Positions 43,504-53,429 are shown, numbered from the stretch's first letter. The stretch: DNA of 64,000 nucleotides from Parabacteroides bouchesdurhonensis (GCF_900186615.1 NZ_LT896588.1:1780961-1844960); one strand, 5' to 3'. Program-made: numbers and translations. Notes: a model not told the origin generated them from the sequence alone.

Positions 43504-45297
43504 TTACATTCTTTCTGGAACTTCAATGCCTAATAAAGCCATACCTGTCTTAATGATGTTAGCTATATTAGCTGAGAGAACCAACCGGAAATTCTTTAAC
43601 TCTGCATTTCCTTCACGCAGGATAGAGAAATCATGGTAGAACTGATTGTATTCTTTTACCAGATCGTAAATATAATTTGCTATGCAGGCGGGGCTGTAAA
43701 GTTTACCGGCTTCTTTCACTACAGCCGAGAAGTCTGCAATCATCTGAATAAGATTCTCTTCTTTTTCTGAGATTGTAGAAGTCGTCGGTAACTGTGTTGG
43801 TAATACGAGACCCTGCTCTGCCGCTTTACGAAGGACAGAGCGGATACGTGCATAGGTATATTGGATAAAAGGACCTGTGTTCCCATTGAAGTCGATAGAT
43901 TCTTTCGGATTGAAAGTCATATTTTTGCGAGGATCTACTTTCAGTATGAAGTATTTCAGTGAACCTAAACCAACAATGCGTGCAATATCTTCTGCCTCTT
44001 CCGGTGTCATTTCATCCAGCTTACCTAATTCTTTGGAAATTTCCCGAGCGGTATTGATCATTTCTTCCATCAAATCATCGGCGTCAACAACCGTACCTTC
44101 GCGGCTCTTCATCTTGCCTTCCGGCAATTCCACCATGCCGTAAGAGAAATGTACCAACCCTTTTCCGAACTCAAATCCCAATTTATCCAATAAGATAGAG
44201 AGTACTTGGAAGTGATAGTTTTGTTCATTCCCTACTACATAGATCATTTTATTGATAGGATAATCATCAAATCTCAGTTTGGCAGTACCTATGTCTTGTG
44301 TCATATATACGGATGTACCGTCTGCACGTAACAAAAGTTTTTCGTCCAATCCCTCTTTGGTAAGGTCCGCCCATACGGAACCATCTTCCCGACGATAGAA
44401 GATTCCTTTAGCCAACCCTTCCAATACTTTGCTTTTACCTTCTAGATAGGTTTGGGATTCATAGTATATTTTATCAAAGTTTACACCCATCATCTTATAT
44501 GTCTCATCAAATCCGGCATAAACCCAATTATTCATCATTTCCCATAAGGCGCGTACTTCTTTGTCTCCGGCTTCCCATTTACGTAACATTTCGCGAGCTT
44601 CTGCCATTAACTGAGATTGCGCTTCTGCTTCTTCTTTAGTTAAACCTTTGGCTTCAAGAGCTGTTGTTTCTTCCTTCAATTTATTGCTGAAAAGAACATA
44701 GAAATCTCCAATTAGATGATCACCTTTCTTCCCTGTGCTTTCGGGAGTAACACCGTTACCCCATTTTTGCCAGGCAAGCATAGATTTACAAATATGAATG
44801 CCACGATCATTTACAATATTGGTTTTTACCACCTTGTTCCCATTCGCTTTCATGATTTCAGATAGACTGAAACCTAGAAGATTGTTACGTACGTGACCTA
44901 AATGGAGTGGTTTGTTTGTATTTGGTGAAGAATATTCAATCATCACTAACGGAGACTTTTCCGTGACAGGAATGATACCGTACGTGGGCTGTTCATTTAT
45001 CGAATTTAATAAATCAATCCAGCAGGAGCAAGCGATGGTTAAATTAAGGAAGCCTTTTATTACATTGAACTCTTCCACAGCCGATTCGTTTTTAACCAGA
45101 TATTCCCCAATTTCTTGCGCAGTCTGTTCCGGAGATTTCTTGGACATTCGTAAGAATGGAAATACAACTAAAGTGAGATGTCCTTTGAACTCTTTTTTTG
45201 TCTTCTGCAATTGTACCTGGTCGGCAAGTATTTCTGCCCCATACAATTCTTTAATGCCGGTTATTATCGCACCGGTAATCTGTTGTTCGATAACCAT
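43504..45297 (-). CDS. argS: Arginyl-tRNA synthetase
   Basis: 597 aa class I synthetase. The HIGH-like motif is HLGHVRNNLLG (about 132-142), the ArgRS N-terminal additional domain precedes it, and KMKSREGTVVDADDLMEEM is the KMSK-like loop. The C-terminal anticodon-binding domain ends ...MALLGIEVPERM, normal for the family. Leftward gene, 106 bp from the HU gene. Confidence 0.96.
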   Translation of the reverse strand: MVIEQQITGAIITGIKELYGAEILADQVQLQKTKKEFKGHLTLVVFPFLRMSKKSPEQTAQEIGEYLVKNESAVEEFNVIKGFLNLTIACSCWIDLLNSINEQPTYGIIPVTEKSPLVMIEYSSPNTNKPLHLGHVRNNLLGFSLSEIMKANGNKVVKTNIVNDRGIHICKSMLAWQKWGNGVTPESTGKKGDHLIGDFYVLFSNKLKEETTALEAKGLTKEEAEAQSQLMAEAREMLRKWEAGDKEVRALWEMMNNWVYAGFDETYKMMGVNFDKIYYESQTYLEGKSKVLEGLAKGIFYRREDGSVWADLTKEGLDEKLLLRADGTSVYMTQDIGTAKLRFDDYPINKMIYVVGNEQNYHFQVLSILLDKLGFEFGKGLVHFSYGMVELPEGKMKSREGTVVDADDLMEEMINTAREISKELGKLDEMTPEEAEDIARIVGLGSLKYFILKVDPRKNMTFNPKESIDFNGNTGPFIQYTYARIRSVLRKAAEQGLVLPTQLPTTSTISEKEENLIQMIADFSAVVKEAGKLYSPACIANYIYDLVKEYNQFYHDFSILREGNAELKNFRLVLSANIANIIKTGMALLGIEVPERM

Positions 45298-45351
45298 ATT
45301 CGTATTACTATATGTTCGGATTTTATTTTTAGTTGCAAAGGTACATAAAAA

Positions 45352-45377
45352 AACCGTCCCTGCTATCAGGAACGGTT
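45352..45377 (-). terminator. Terminator of the HU gene
   Basis: AACCGT (45352-45357) pairs with ACGGTT (45372-45377), the stem extended inward by CCTG/CAGG with one mismatch; on the minus strand a T-run (plus-strand A tract 45347-45353) follows. Confidence 0.75.
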
Positions 45378-45403
45378 CTTTGCTATTTGAAGAACTATAT
45401 TTC

Positions 45404-45676
45404 TTACTTTACGAGTTCTGCTAATTCAGCACCAGCTTTAAATTTAACGCTTTTACGTGCAGGAATTTCAATAGTTGCTTTTGTTTTCGGGTTAACGCCT
45501 TTGCGTGCAGCTTTTTCTGTAACTGAGAATGAGCCAAATCCTAAAAGGGCTACTTTGCCTCCGGCTTTTAATTCACTTGAAACTGTGCTTACAAAAGCTT
45601 CTACAGCTTTTTTCGCATCAACTTTGCTTAAACCAGATTTTTCTGATACAGCATTGATAAATTCTGTTTTGTTCAT
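45404..45676 (-). CDS. HU-family DNA-binding protein
   Basis: 90 aa, standard HU length. It starts MNKTEFINAVSEKSGLSKVD, has the conserved GFGSFSV and ARKGVNPKTKATIEIPARKS arm region, and ends with the dimer helix. Nucleoid architecture protein. Single gene with its own terminator. Confidence 0.95.
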   Translation of the reverse strand: MNKTEFINAVSEKSGLSKVDAKKAVEAFVSTVSSELKAGGKVALLGFGSFSVTEKAARKGVNPKTKATIEIPARKSVKFKAGAELAELVK

Positions 45677-45835
45677 GATGGTTTGATTGTTAATATATTA
45701 AACAAATTCTCCTATAGTTCAAAGTTGGTGTCAAATGTAATCTTATTTTAAGATACAACAAAGAAAAAAAATGTTTTTTTTATTGATTTACTATGTTTTA
45801 TTCCCATACGGGCAGAAATGTATATAAAATATACT

Positions 45836-45843
45836 TACCTTTG
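45836..45843 (+). promoter_or_regulatory. Putative -7 element of the rhomboid operon
   Basis: TACCTTTG lies 21 bp before ATG 45865 and inside the upstream extension of the open frame, which rules out the earlier ATG at 45793. Confidence 0.5.
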
Positions 45844-45864
45844 CCTCTAAATACAAATATTTTT

Positions 45865-46587
45865 ATGATGAATCAGAACGGTGCGGGCTTTTTAAACAGT
45901 ATCCCGCCAGTAACTAAAAATCTTATAATTATAAATCTTCTTTTCTGGGTAGCAAGTCTGGCTTTGCCAAAAATAGGTGTTGATTTGGTAGATTTGTTAG
46001 GCTTACATTTCCCCGGGGCAACCGACTTTAAGGCTTATCAGTTCATTTCCTATATGTTCATGCACGATACCCATTCTTTCGCGCATGTCTTTTTTAATAT
46101 GTTTGCCGTTTATATGTTTGGACGTATTCTGGAGAATGTATGGGGGCCTAAACGTTTTCTTATCTTTTACCTGGTTACAGGAATAGGTGCCGGAATCATA
46201 CAAGAATTGGTTTGGTTCTATAATTTACGTGATGTGGTATTTGCCAGTCAGGATTTGATTAATGTAGGAGGTTCGCAAATCCTTTCAAAAAGTGAATTCC
46301 TAAATTTCTTTGTAACGATCGGTGCTTCAGGCGCAGTCTTTGGAATATTGCTTGCTTTTGCCATGCTTTTCCCGAATGTCCCATTGTTTTTGATGTTTAT
46401 ACCGATACCTATTAAGGCAAAATATTTTGTTATATTTTACGGTCTGGCAGAACTTTTCTTGGGCGTAGCCAGTTTTGGAGGAGATACGGTAGCGCATTTC
46501 GCTCATTTGGGTGGTATGTTGTTCGGCTATATTCTTGTTCGGTATTGGAAAAAGAAAGATGCAAACAATGGACAGTATTTTTACTAA
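45865..46587 (+). CDS. Rhomboid-family intramembrane serine protease 1
   Basis: 240 aa with six to seven membrane segments. The catalytic serine is in TIGASGAVFGILLAF (GxSG) and the histidine in VAHFAHLGGMLFG (H-x-x-x-G-x-x-x-G). FMHDTHSFAHVFFNMFAVYMFG is the conserved early loop and helix. It cleaves transmembrane substrates within the membrane; substrates are unknown. Its end overlaps the next rhomboid gene by 20 bp. Confidence 0.92.
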   Translation: MMNQNGAGFLNSIPPVTKNLIIINLLFWVASLALPKIGVDLVDLLGLHFPGATDFKAYQFISYMFMHDTHSFAHVFFNMFAVYMFGRILENVWGPKRFLIFYLVTGIGAGIIQELVWFYNLRDVVFASQDLINVGGSQILSKSEFLNFFVTIGASGAVFGILLAFAMLFPNVPLFLMFIPIPIKAKYFVIFYGLAELFLGVASFGGDTVAHFAHLGGMLFGYILVRYWKKKDANNGQYFY

Positions 46588-47446
46588 TTTAAAGCGAACA
46601 TTCCAGTCCGGGAATATTCTTGCTAAGCTTATATATATAAATGTAGGCTTATTCGTCCTTATACGGCTGATAAGTGTATTTTGCATACTGTTTAATGTCG
46701 GAAGTTTTTCTTTCCTTCAATATCTGCAAATGCCTTCATCTCCGGAATTACTTTTGTACAGGCCGTGGACAATTATAACCTATATGTTTACCCATTTTGA
46801 TTTCCTTCATATCTTGTTCAATATGTTATGGCTGTACTGGTTTGGAGGATTATTCCTTACCTTTTTTAATGAACGCCAGTTAGGAGGGTTATACTTGTTG
46901 GGTGGTATAGCAGGAGCTGTCTTTTTTATGTTGGCCTATAATATTTTTCCGTATTTTCAGACAGTGGCCGCTACCAGTTATCTGATGGGAGCTTCTGCTT
47001 CGGTTATGGCTATCGTGTTTGCCGTTTCTTTTTATCGGAAAGATCTGGAGATAAATTTATTTCTTATTGGCCGTGTTCGTTTGATTTATTTGGCTATATT
47101 TACACTGCTAATAGATTTTCTGGCTATCACTTCAGATAATGCGGGAGGACATATAGCCCATATTGGCGGTGCATTATTTGGCATTCTGTTTGCGGTCCGG
47201 ATTCAGAAAGGGAGAGATCTTACAGCTCCAATGAATCGTGCTATAGATTGGTTTGTTAATTTGGGAAAGCGTAAGCCTAAAATGCGTGTTATTTACAAAC
47301 GTGCCGAAACGGATTACGAATACAATGCCCGTAAACATCAGGAATCTGCTGATATAGACGCCATCCTGGATAAACTGAAACGTTCGGGATATGAAAGCCT
47401 TTCCGCCGATGAGAAAAGAAGGCTGTTTGATGCCAGTAAGAAATAA
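46568..47446 (+). CDS. Rhomboid-family intramembrane protease 2
   Basis: 292 aa. Rhomboid fold with a long cytoplasmic C-terminal extension (about 205-292; charged, ending SLSADEKRRLFDASKK). The active-site motif reads YLMGASASVMAI: the serine is kept but the second glycine of GxSG is Ala. The histidine site GGHIAHIGGALFG is intact, so activity is likely. A second in-frame ATG at 46559 is possible. It overlaps the previous gene and is probably translationally coupled to it. The EEP gene follows 8 bp downstream. Confidence 0.88.
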   Translation: MDSIFTNLKRTFQSGNILAKLIYINVGLFVLIRLISVFCILFNVGSFSFLQYLQMPSSPELLLYRPWTIITYMFTHFDFLHILFNMLWLYWFGGLFLTFFNERQLGGLYLLGGIAGAVFFMLAYNIFPYFQTVAATSYLMGASASVMAIVFAVSFYRKDLEINLFLIGRVRLIYLAIFTLLIDFLAITSDNAGGHIAHIGGALFGILFAVRIQKGRDLTAPMNRAIDWFVNLGKRKPKMRVIYKRAETDYEYNARKHQESADIDAILDKLKRSGYESLSADEKRRLFDASKK

Positions 47447-47454
47447 TAAACCAG

Positions 47455-48558
47455 ATGAAAACGTTACGGATATTTTTGCAATTCTTGTTTGTCGTTGTAA
47501 ACATTATAGTGGTTGTACTATTTGTGTTGGCAGCTTATTCAAGCAGGTTTTCTCCCGAAAAGAATCTTTTCTTTTCTTATCTGGGGTTAGGTTTTCCTGT
47601 ATTGTGTGTGTTGAATATCCTTTTTATTCTTTATTGGTTATTCCAGTGGGAATGGAAATTTATTCTGATAGGATTGATTTCCTTTTTGATCTGTTGGAAT
47701 CCGGTAAAGAACTATTTCCCGTTCCATAGCAAAGTTGCCCCGGTGCCCCAAGAGAATGTTTTGAAAGTACTTACATACAATGTCATGGGATTCGGATATA
47801 AAAACCATACTAAATTAAGCCCGAATAAGATTATCGAATATATTGTCAACTCGGATGCCGATATTGTCTGTCTGCAGGAATATGCGGAACATAAGTCGGA
47901 GAAATACCTTACACGTGAAAAAATATTTAATGCTTTGAGCATGTATCCATATCGCTCAATTTTTATCTTGAGCAATACTAAGTTTATGTCTTACGGAATA
48001 GCCGTATTCTCTAAATATCCTATATCCGATTCACGAAGAATTAAATATGAGAGTTCGTTTAATGGCTCATCTGTTCATCAGATAAAAGTAAAAGATAAGA
48101 ATATCACATTAATAAATAACCATTTGGAATCATTTAAGCTGACCTCGGAGGATCGTTCACGATATTCTGCTTTTATTAAAAATATGGGTTCGGATACTTT
48201 TGACGAATTACGGGGAGCTATCCAGCAAAAACTGGGACCTGCTTTCGTTATTCGTGCCAAACAGGCTAATATTGTTGCGGAGGAGGTGAAAAATGCGAAG
48301 AATGATTATGTTCTTGTGTGCGGTGATTTTAATGATACTCCTATATCTTATGCGCATCATACTATACAAGGACCTCTGGTTGATGCTTTTTCTGAATCAG
48401 GCTGGGGAATGGGGATTTCCTATAATCAAAACTTTTTCTTGTTCCGCATTGATAATATATTACATTCCGCGAATATGAAAGCTATCAACTGTACAGTTGA
48501 TAATGTAAGATATTCAGACCATTATCCAATGTGGTGTTATTTGCAACTGGACAAATAA
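47455..48558 (+). CDS. Membrane-anchored endonuclease/exonuclease/phosphatase-family protein
   Basis: 367 aa. Three membrane segments in the first 90 residues are followed by an EEP domain: VLTYNVMGFG, DADIVCLQEYAEH (metal Glu), LINNHLES, VCGDFNDTP and YSDHYPMWC supply the catalytic Asn, Glu, Asp and His. It may be a phosphodiesterase facing the periplasm; members act on nucleic acids, inositol phosphates or phospholipids. Third gene of the rhomboid operon; co-occurrence is common in Bacteroidales. Confidence 0.88.
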   Translation: MKTLRIFLQFLFVVVNIIVVVLFVLAAYSSRFSPEKNLFFSYLGLGFPVLCVLNILFILYWLFQWEWKFILIGLISFLICWNPVKNYFPFHSKVAPVPQENVLKVLTYNVMGFGYKNHTKLSPNKIIEYIVNSDADIVCLQEYAEHKSEKYLTREKIFNALSMYPYRSIFILSNTKFMSYGIAVFSKYPISDSRRIKYESSFNGSSVHQIKVKDKNITLINNHLESFKLTSEDRSRYSAFIKNMGSDTFDELRGAIQQKLGPAFVIRAKQANIVAEEVKNAKNDYVLVCGDFNDTPISYAHHTIQGPLVDAFSESGWGMGISYNQNFFLFRIDNILHSANMKAINCTVDNVRYSDHYPMWCYLQLDK

Positions 48559-48578
48559 CACGCACATCTTATTATTTT

Positions 48579-49124
48579 CTACTCACCCTTAGCTGCGTCA
48601 AATACGTCGCCGAATAAGTTTTCTACAAAGAAAAACGTTGCATTGCAGAATAATGATGGATTTTTAATAATAGCAATTGTATTGCTTTTGCCATTATTGG
48701 CAATTACATTTTCCGCTTTGTACGTTTTATATTTCTTATCATTATCCGGATCATACTGATAAACGATATCATAGACTTCTATCGTATACTTTTCCTCTTC
48801 ACAATTAATACGCATTTTGTATTTAAGTATGGTTTTATCCGTATCATTTAGCAATAATTCCACTTTAGAGCTTACAAATACGCTTCCTTTGTTTTTATTG
48901 GAAGAAACATTGGAAAGGAATACATCTTTACCATAATTCTTTTTAGCCCATTTGTTGATGGAATTGAATAACTCCATTTTACTTACCCCCGGCATATCAA
49001 CATTATCACTGTATACCACTTTCCCGTTCTTCATGGGAGCGCAGTTGTCTGCGTTACCTTTGTGCCCCTGTGCCATACATAGCATAGGAATAATCATACA
49101 TATAAATAATAATACCTTTTTCAT
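48579..49124 (-). CDS. Secreted DUF4468-type (TBP-like fold) protein, short
   Basis: 181 aa with a signal peptide ending LCMAQ. The segment GKVVYSDNVDMPGVSKMELFNSINKWAKK opens the DUF4468 TBP-like fold known from Bacteroidales envelope proteins, followed by YKMRINCEEEKYTIEVYDIVY. Function unknown. The longer neighbour at 49133 begins with the same domain; the two genes are 8 bp apart and co-transcribed. Confidence 0.75.
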   Translation of the reverse strand: MKKVLLFICMIIPMLCMAQGHKGNADNCAPMKNGKVVYSDNVDMPGVSKMELFNSINKWAKKNYGKDVFLSNVSSNKNKGSVFVSSKVELLLNDTDKTILKYKMRINCEEEKYTIEVYDIVYQYDPDNDKKYKTYKAENVIANNGKSNTIAIIKNPSLFCNATFFFVENLFGDVFDAAKGE

Positions 49125-49132
49125 CTTTTACC

Positions 49133-50149
49133 TTATTTTATCCAAACATTCATTATTTCACCAAGGACAGTTTTCTGCCCGTTATTATCCGTTTCGCCTT
49201 GTTTGCGGCATTGTATAATCATCCATGTGTTGTTGTTCTCTTTGTCTAAGATCGAAATCTTATATGCTTCACCATCTCCGATTGCCTGATAAACGGTACT
49301 TGCCGGTGCTATGGAGAATGAAGCCACTTTTTTACCGAATACAGTACTGATCCCTTGCCATGTAGCATTGTTTTCTTTCAATGCTTCAATTTCAATAACA
49401 ATCGGGCTGTCCGGAAGCATTTGGAGGATTGTACTTGGTATCTGAGCCGGATTAATAGCCACAAATCCTTCCAGCGCTTGCACAGGCTGTGCAGGAGTTG
49501 CCGGAGTAACAGGGGGTACTGGAGTTACGGGTGCTGCCGGCTGAACCGGAGCTACTGTTGTATTCTGATCGGAAATGACAACCGAAGATGTTTTCTGCGG
49601 ACTGTCAAATGCGGTTAAAGCACTGTTCATCGTTTTATCAACGAAGTCGATAGTTGCTTTGCGGAATTTTGATGCACTGCGGATCAGCTTCCCTTTTTTA
49701 TTTATAGCGTATTTATCTGTAATAAATCCTTCCGCCGTATACTTTTCCGGTTCCCGTTGATAAGCCACATCATACGTGTACCGGATCGCACTTATTTTCA
49801 ATGTGCACGCACTTCCTTCGCATTCTGCCGTAAACTGGTATGACATTAAAGCACGGTCCAGTGAAATGGCGTTGCTTTGGAATATAATATATGTATTGCC
49901 CAATGCGGCTATTTCACCTTTTTCTTTATTGGCATAGACGACTCTTTCATCCTCATTGTTAAAATATCCTTGCGCCCAATTTAACAGAACGTCATATATC
50001 TGGTCTTGTGATAAAGATGGGGCGTTAAATTCTTTAGAGAATACCACCTTGCCGTCAATTTCGGGGACGGCGCCTGCCAAATAACGTTGATCGTTCTGGG
50101 CTGCCAGCAATGCCGGAATAAATAACAATAACAATAATAGTCGTTTCAT
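49133..50149 (-). CDS. Secreted DUF4468-type protein with Pro-rich linker and C-terminal domain
   Basis: 338 aa. The signal peptide ends ALLAAQ. The N-terminal DUF4468 domain (about 25-190) matches the short neighbour. A Pro/Val/Thr-rich linker (about 205-232, repeats like PVTPVPPVTPATP) leads to a C-terminal domain (about 235-338) with strand pattern ALEGFVAINPAQIPS and MIIQCRKQGE. The linker suggests an extended periplasmic reach. Function unknown. It is first in its operon. Confidence 0.72.
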   Translation of the reverse strand: MKRLLLLLLFIPALLAAQNDQRYLAGAVPEIDGKVVFSKEFNAPSLSQDQIYDVLLNWAQGYFNNEDERVVYANKEKGEIAALGNTYIIFQSNAISLDRALMSYQFTAECEGSACTLKISAIRYTYDVAYQREPEKYTAEGFITDKYAINKKGKLIRSASKFRKATIDFVDKTMNSALTAFDSPQKTSSVVISDQNTTVAPVQPAAPVTPVPPVTPATPAQPVQALEGFVAINPAQIPSTILQMLPDSPIVIEIEALKENNATWQGISTVFGKKVASFSIAPASTVYQAIGDGEAYKISILDKENNNTWMIIQCRKQGETDNNGQKTVLGEIMNVWIK

Positions 50150-50177
50150 GGTCCTTGTTTTCTTTAGAATTTAAAAG

Positions 50178-50185
50178 CAAAGATA
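50178..50185 (-). promoter_or_regulatory. Putative -7 element of the DUF4468 operon
   Basis: The minus strand reads TATCTTTG, 28 bp before the ATG at 50149. Confidence 0.45.
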
Positions 50186-50260
50186 TACATTTGCATCCGA
50201 AATAAACTATGAGAGTGACAAATAATTAAACTAATTGCTCTTTATCAAAGAAAAAAAGTC

Positions 50261-50268
50261 TATATTTG
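50261..50268 (+). promoter_or_regulatory. Putative -7 element of secDF
   Basis: TATATTTG lies 56 bp before the secDF ATG, with TTG at 50235-50237 (23-bp spacing, slightly long). Confidence 0.5.
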
Positions 50269-50323
50269 CACCCTGTGAAAAAACGAAAATAAATAATGTA
50301 ATAACATAAACAATAAGATTCAA

Positions 50324-53300
50324 ATGCAAAACAAAGGATTTGTGAAGGTCTTCGCGGTGTTACTTACGCTTGTCTGCTTATTTTATCTGTCATTCTCGTT
50401 TGTGACAAGATATTATAACAACAAAGCCGCTGAGTATGCAGGTGGAGATCCAGCGAAAGAGAGTACTTATTTGGACTCTTTATCTACTCAGAAGGTATGG
50501 CTTGGCTATACGTTGAAGCAATGCCGTGAAATGGAAATCAGTTTAGGTCTTGACCTTAAAGGTGGTATGAACGTCGTACTTGAGTTGAATGTTGCCGATG
50601 TAATCCGGTCGCTTTCAAATAATAATCAAGACGAGAACTTCAATAAAGCCCTGGATTTAGCGTATGCTCACCAGGCCACCAGTCAGAAAGACTTTATCGA
50701 TTTATTTGCAGAAGAGTATAAAAAGCTGGACAACGGCGCACGTCTGTCTGCTATTTTCAGTACATTCGAGCTGAAAGATAAAATCAATCCGCAGAGTTCA
50801 GATGCTCAGGTTATTTCCATATTGAAACAAGAGTTACAGAGTGCTATCGACAATTCATTTAATGTATTGCGTACTCGTATAGACCGCTTCGGTGTTGTAT
50901 CCCCTAATATCCAACGTCTTGAAACGGCCGGACGTATCTTGGTGGAACTGCCGGGCGTAAAAGAACCTGAACGTGTACGTAAATTACTTCAAGGAAGTGC
51001 AAACCTTGAATTCTGGGAAACCTATCAGTTGCCTGAAATATACCAGCAATTAATTGCTGCCGATAACGTATTGGCTGCTATATTAAATGCAAAAGAGATC
51101 GATTCTGCTACTGAAACTGCCAATGAACCGGAAGCTACTGCCGAAGCAACTGCAGCTGAAACCGCTACAAGTGATGCTGATTCATTGTTGGCTCAAATTC
51201 ATCAGGACAAACCGGAAGCTGCCGCAAGTGCCAATATGGAAGAATTTGCAAAGCAACATCCTTTATTTGCCCTTTTGCAGATCAATCAGTATAATGGACA
51301 GCTTGTTCCCAGTGCTATTGTTGGTATCGCTAATGTGAAAGATATTGATAAAATCAATGAATATCTGAATATGAAGCAGGTTAAGGATGTGTTACCGCGT
51401 AACCTGTCTTTAAAATGGGGCGTTAAAGCCATTGATGAGAAAGAACAATATTTCTATCTGTATGCAATCAAAATGACGAACCGTGACGGAAGCCCGGCTC
51501 TAGGTGGTGATGTTGTAACAGATGCAAATGCCGACTTTGCCCAGCAAGCCGGACGTAACGAACAGGAAGTTAGTATGACGATGAATGCCGAAGGCGCTAA
51601 GGCTTGGGCTCGTCTGACTAAAGATAATATAGGTAAAGCCGTTGCTATTGTTTTGGATGATATGGTTTATTCGGCTCCTAATGTACAAGTAGAAATTACC
51701 GGCGGACGTTCGCAAATTACAGGTCATTTTACTCCGGAAGAAGCGAAGGACTTGGCAAACGTATTGAAATCAGGTAAGATGGCGGCATCCGTACAGATTG
51801 TACAGGAAGACGTTGTTGGTCCGTCTTTAGGACAGGAAGCAATCAATGCCGGTGTTATCTCATTCGTTCTGGCTCTTGTTCTGTTGATGATTTACATGTG
51901 TGCATTCTATGGCCTGATACCGGGTTTGATTGCCGATGGAGCTTTAGTATTGAACATCTTCTTTACGATGGGTATTCTGGCTTCGTTCCAAGCTGTTCTT
52001 ACTTTGCCGGGTATTGCTGGTATGGTATTGACGTTAGGTATGGCTGTCGATGCTAACGTGTTGATTTATGAACGTACAAAAGAAGAACTTCGTGCCGGTA
52101 AATCGTTGGGTAAAGCTATTGCCGATGGTTACGGTAATGCCTTCTCCGCTATTTTCGACTCAAACTTGACATCAATCATAACAGGTATTGTATTGTTCTA
52201 TTTCGGTACAGGTCCTATCCGTGGTTTTGCTACCACAATGATTATCGGTCTGTTCGCTTCATTCCTTACAGCTGTGTTCCTGACCCGTATTGTTTACGAA
52301 GGACTTTTGGCAAAGGATAGATTGAAGAACGTTACGTTTACTACATCTCTTACTAAAGACTTGTTGACTAATCCGAAGATCAATTTCTTGGGAGCACGCA
52401 AAGTAGGTTATCTGATCCCGCTTATTATTATTGTATTGGGAGCTATTTCCATGTCAACGATAGGTTTGAATAATGGTATCGACTTTACCGGTGGACGTAA
52501 CTATGTTATCCGTTTTGACCAGGATGTTAAAACCGATGAAGTTCGCGATATGCTGGACGCTCAGTTAGACGGTGCGGTTAGTGTCATCACTATCGGAACA
52601 CCTAATCAGGTTCGTGTATCAACCAACTATAAGATTGCAGATGCCAATCCTTCTGTAGATCAGGAAATAGAAACCAAATTATTCGAAGGCGTTAAGCCGT
52701 TGCTTCCTGAAGGAACTACTCAGGACGAGTTTGTAGGCTCTTATATACAGAGCTCTCAGAAAGTAGGACCGAGTATGGCGGATGATATAAAGAATAGCGC
52801 TATTTTGGCCGTTGTCTTCGCAATGATCTGTATGGCTGCATATATCTTACTCCGTTTCCGTGACGTATCATTCTCAGTTGGCGCATTTGCATCAGTAGCT
52901 ACAACTACGTTCTGTATCATTTCATTCTATACCTTGTTATGGAAGATTCTTCCGTTCTCAATGGAAGTCGATCAGACGTTTATTGCTGCTATCCTTACAA
53001 TCATCGGTTACTCTATTAATGATACAGTGGTTGTATTTGACCGTATCCGTGAAACTATCGGGTTATATCCGAAACGTGATCGTTACCAGGTAATCAACGA
53101 CGCATTGAACTCAACCTTGTGTCGTACATTCAATACTTCATTAACTACTTTGGTGGTTGTATTGTGTATCTTTATTCTGGGTGGTGCTACAATCCGTAGC
53201 TTTACATTCGCGATCTTGTTAGGTATCATTATCGGTACATATTCAACTCTGTTCGTAGCAACTCCTATTGCATACGAATTACAGAAAAAGAAGATCAACA

Positions 53301-53332
53301 AGAAAGCCGCAAAAGAAACTGCTGCAAAATAA
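50324..53332 (+). CDS. secDF: Protein translocase SecDF fusion
   Basis: 1002 aa, SecD (about 1-660) fused to SecF (about 690-1002). The first membrane segment (about 9-26) is followed by the SecD P1 domain with LGLDLKGGMNVVLEL and TRIDRFGVVSPNIQ, an Ala/Glu-rich insert (about 255-290), then the SecD six-segment block with LTLGMAVDANVLIYERTKEEL. SecF has GIDFTGGRNYVIRF and SINDTVVVFDRIRET. It uses the proton gradient to help pull exported proteins through SecYEG. Fused SecDF is the rule in Bacteroidetes. A strong terminator follows. Confidence 0.97.
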   Translation: MQNKGFVKVFAVLLTLVCLFYLSFSFVTRYYNNKAAEYAGGDPAKESTYLDSLSTQKVWLGYTLKQCREMEISLGLDLKGGMNVVLELNVADVIRSLSNNNQDENFNKALDLAYAHQATSQKDFIDLFAEEYKKLDNGARLSAIFSTFELKDKINPQSSDAQVISILKQELQSAIDNSFNVLRTRIDRFGVVSPNIQRLETAGRILVELPGVKEPERVRKLLQGSANLEFWETYQLPEIYQQLIAADNVLAAILNAKEIDSATETANEPEATAEATAAETATSDADSLLAQIHQDKPEAAASANMEEFAKQHPLFALLQINQYNGQLVPSAIVGIANVKDIDKINEYLNMKQVKDVLPRNLSLKWGVKAIDEKEQYFYLYAIKMTNRDGSPALGGDVVTDANADFAQQAGRNEQEVSMTMNAEGAKAWARLTKDNIGKAVAIVLDDMVYSAPNVQVEITGGRSQITGHFTPEEAKDLANVLKSGKMAASVQIVQEDVVGPSLGQEAINAGVISFVLALVLLMIYMCAFYGLIPGLIADGALVLNIFFTMGILASFQAVLTLPGIAGMVLTLGMAVDANVLIYERTKEELRAGKSLGKAIADGYGNAFSAIFDSNLTSIITGIVLFYFGTGPIRGFATTMIIGLFASFLTAVFLTRIVYEGLLAKDRLKNVTFTTSLTKDLLTNPKINFLGARKVGYLIPLIIIVLGAISMSTIGLNNGIDFTGGRNYVIRFDQDVKTDEVRDMLDAQLDGAVSVITIGTPNQVRVSTNYKIADANPSVDQEIETKLFEGVKPLLPEGTTQDEFVGSYIQSSQKVGPSMADDIKNSAILAVVFAMICMAAYILLRFRDVSFSVGAFASVATTTFCIISFYTLLWKILPFSMEVDQTFIAAILTIIGYSINDTVVVFDRIRETIGLYPKRDRYQVINDALNSTLCRTFNTSLTTLVVVLCIFILGGATIRSFTFAILLGIIIGTYSTLFVATPIAYELQKKKINKKAAKETAAK

Positions 53333-53354
53333 GTAGCAGATAAAATAATAAAGC

Positions 53355-53390
53355 AAGAGCCGGCTAGCGATAAAACGTTAGCCGGCTCTT
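53355..53390 (+). terminator. Rho-independent terminator after secDF
   Basis: AAGAGCCGGCTA (53355-53366) pairs perfectly with 53379-53390, extended inward by three more pairs, 6-nt loop; followed by ATTGTTT. Confidence 0.85.
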
Positions 53391-53429
53391 ATTGTTTATA
53401 CTTATTTTCTTATTATTTAAGCTTGTACT

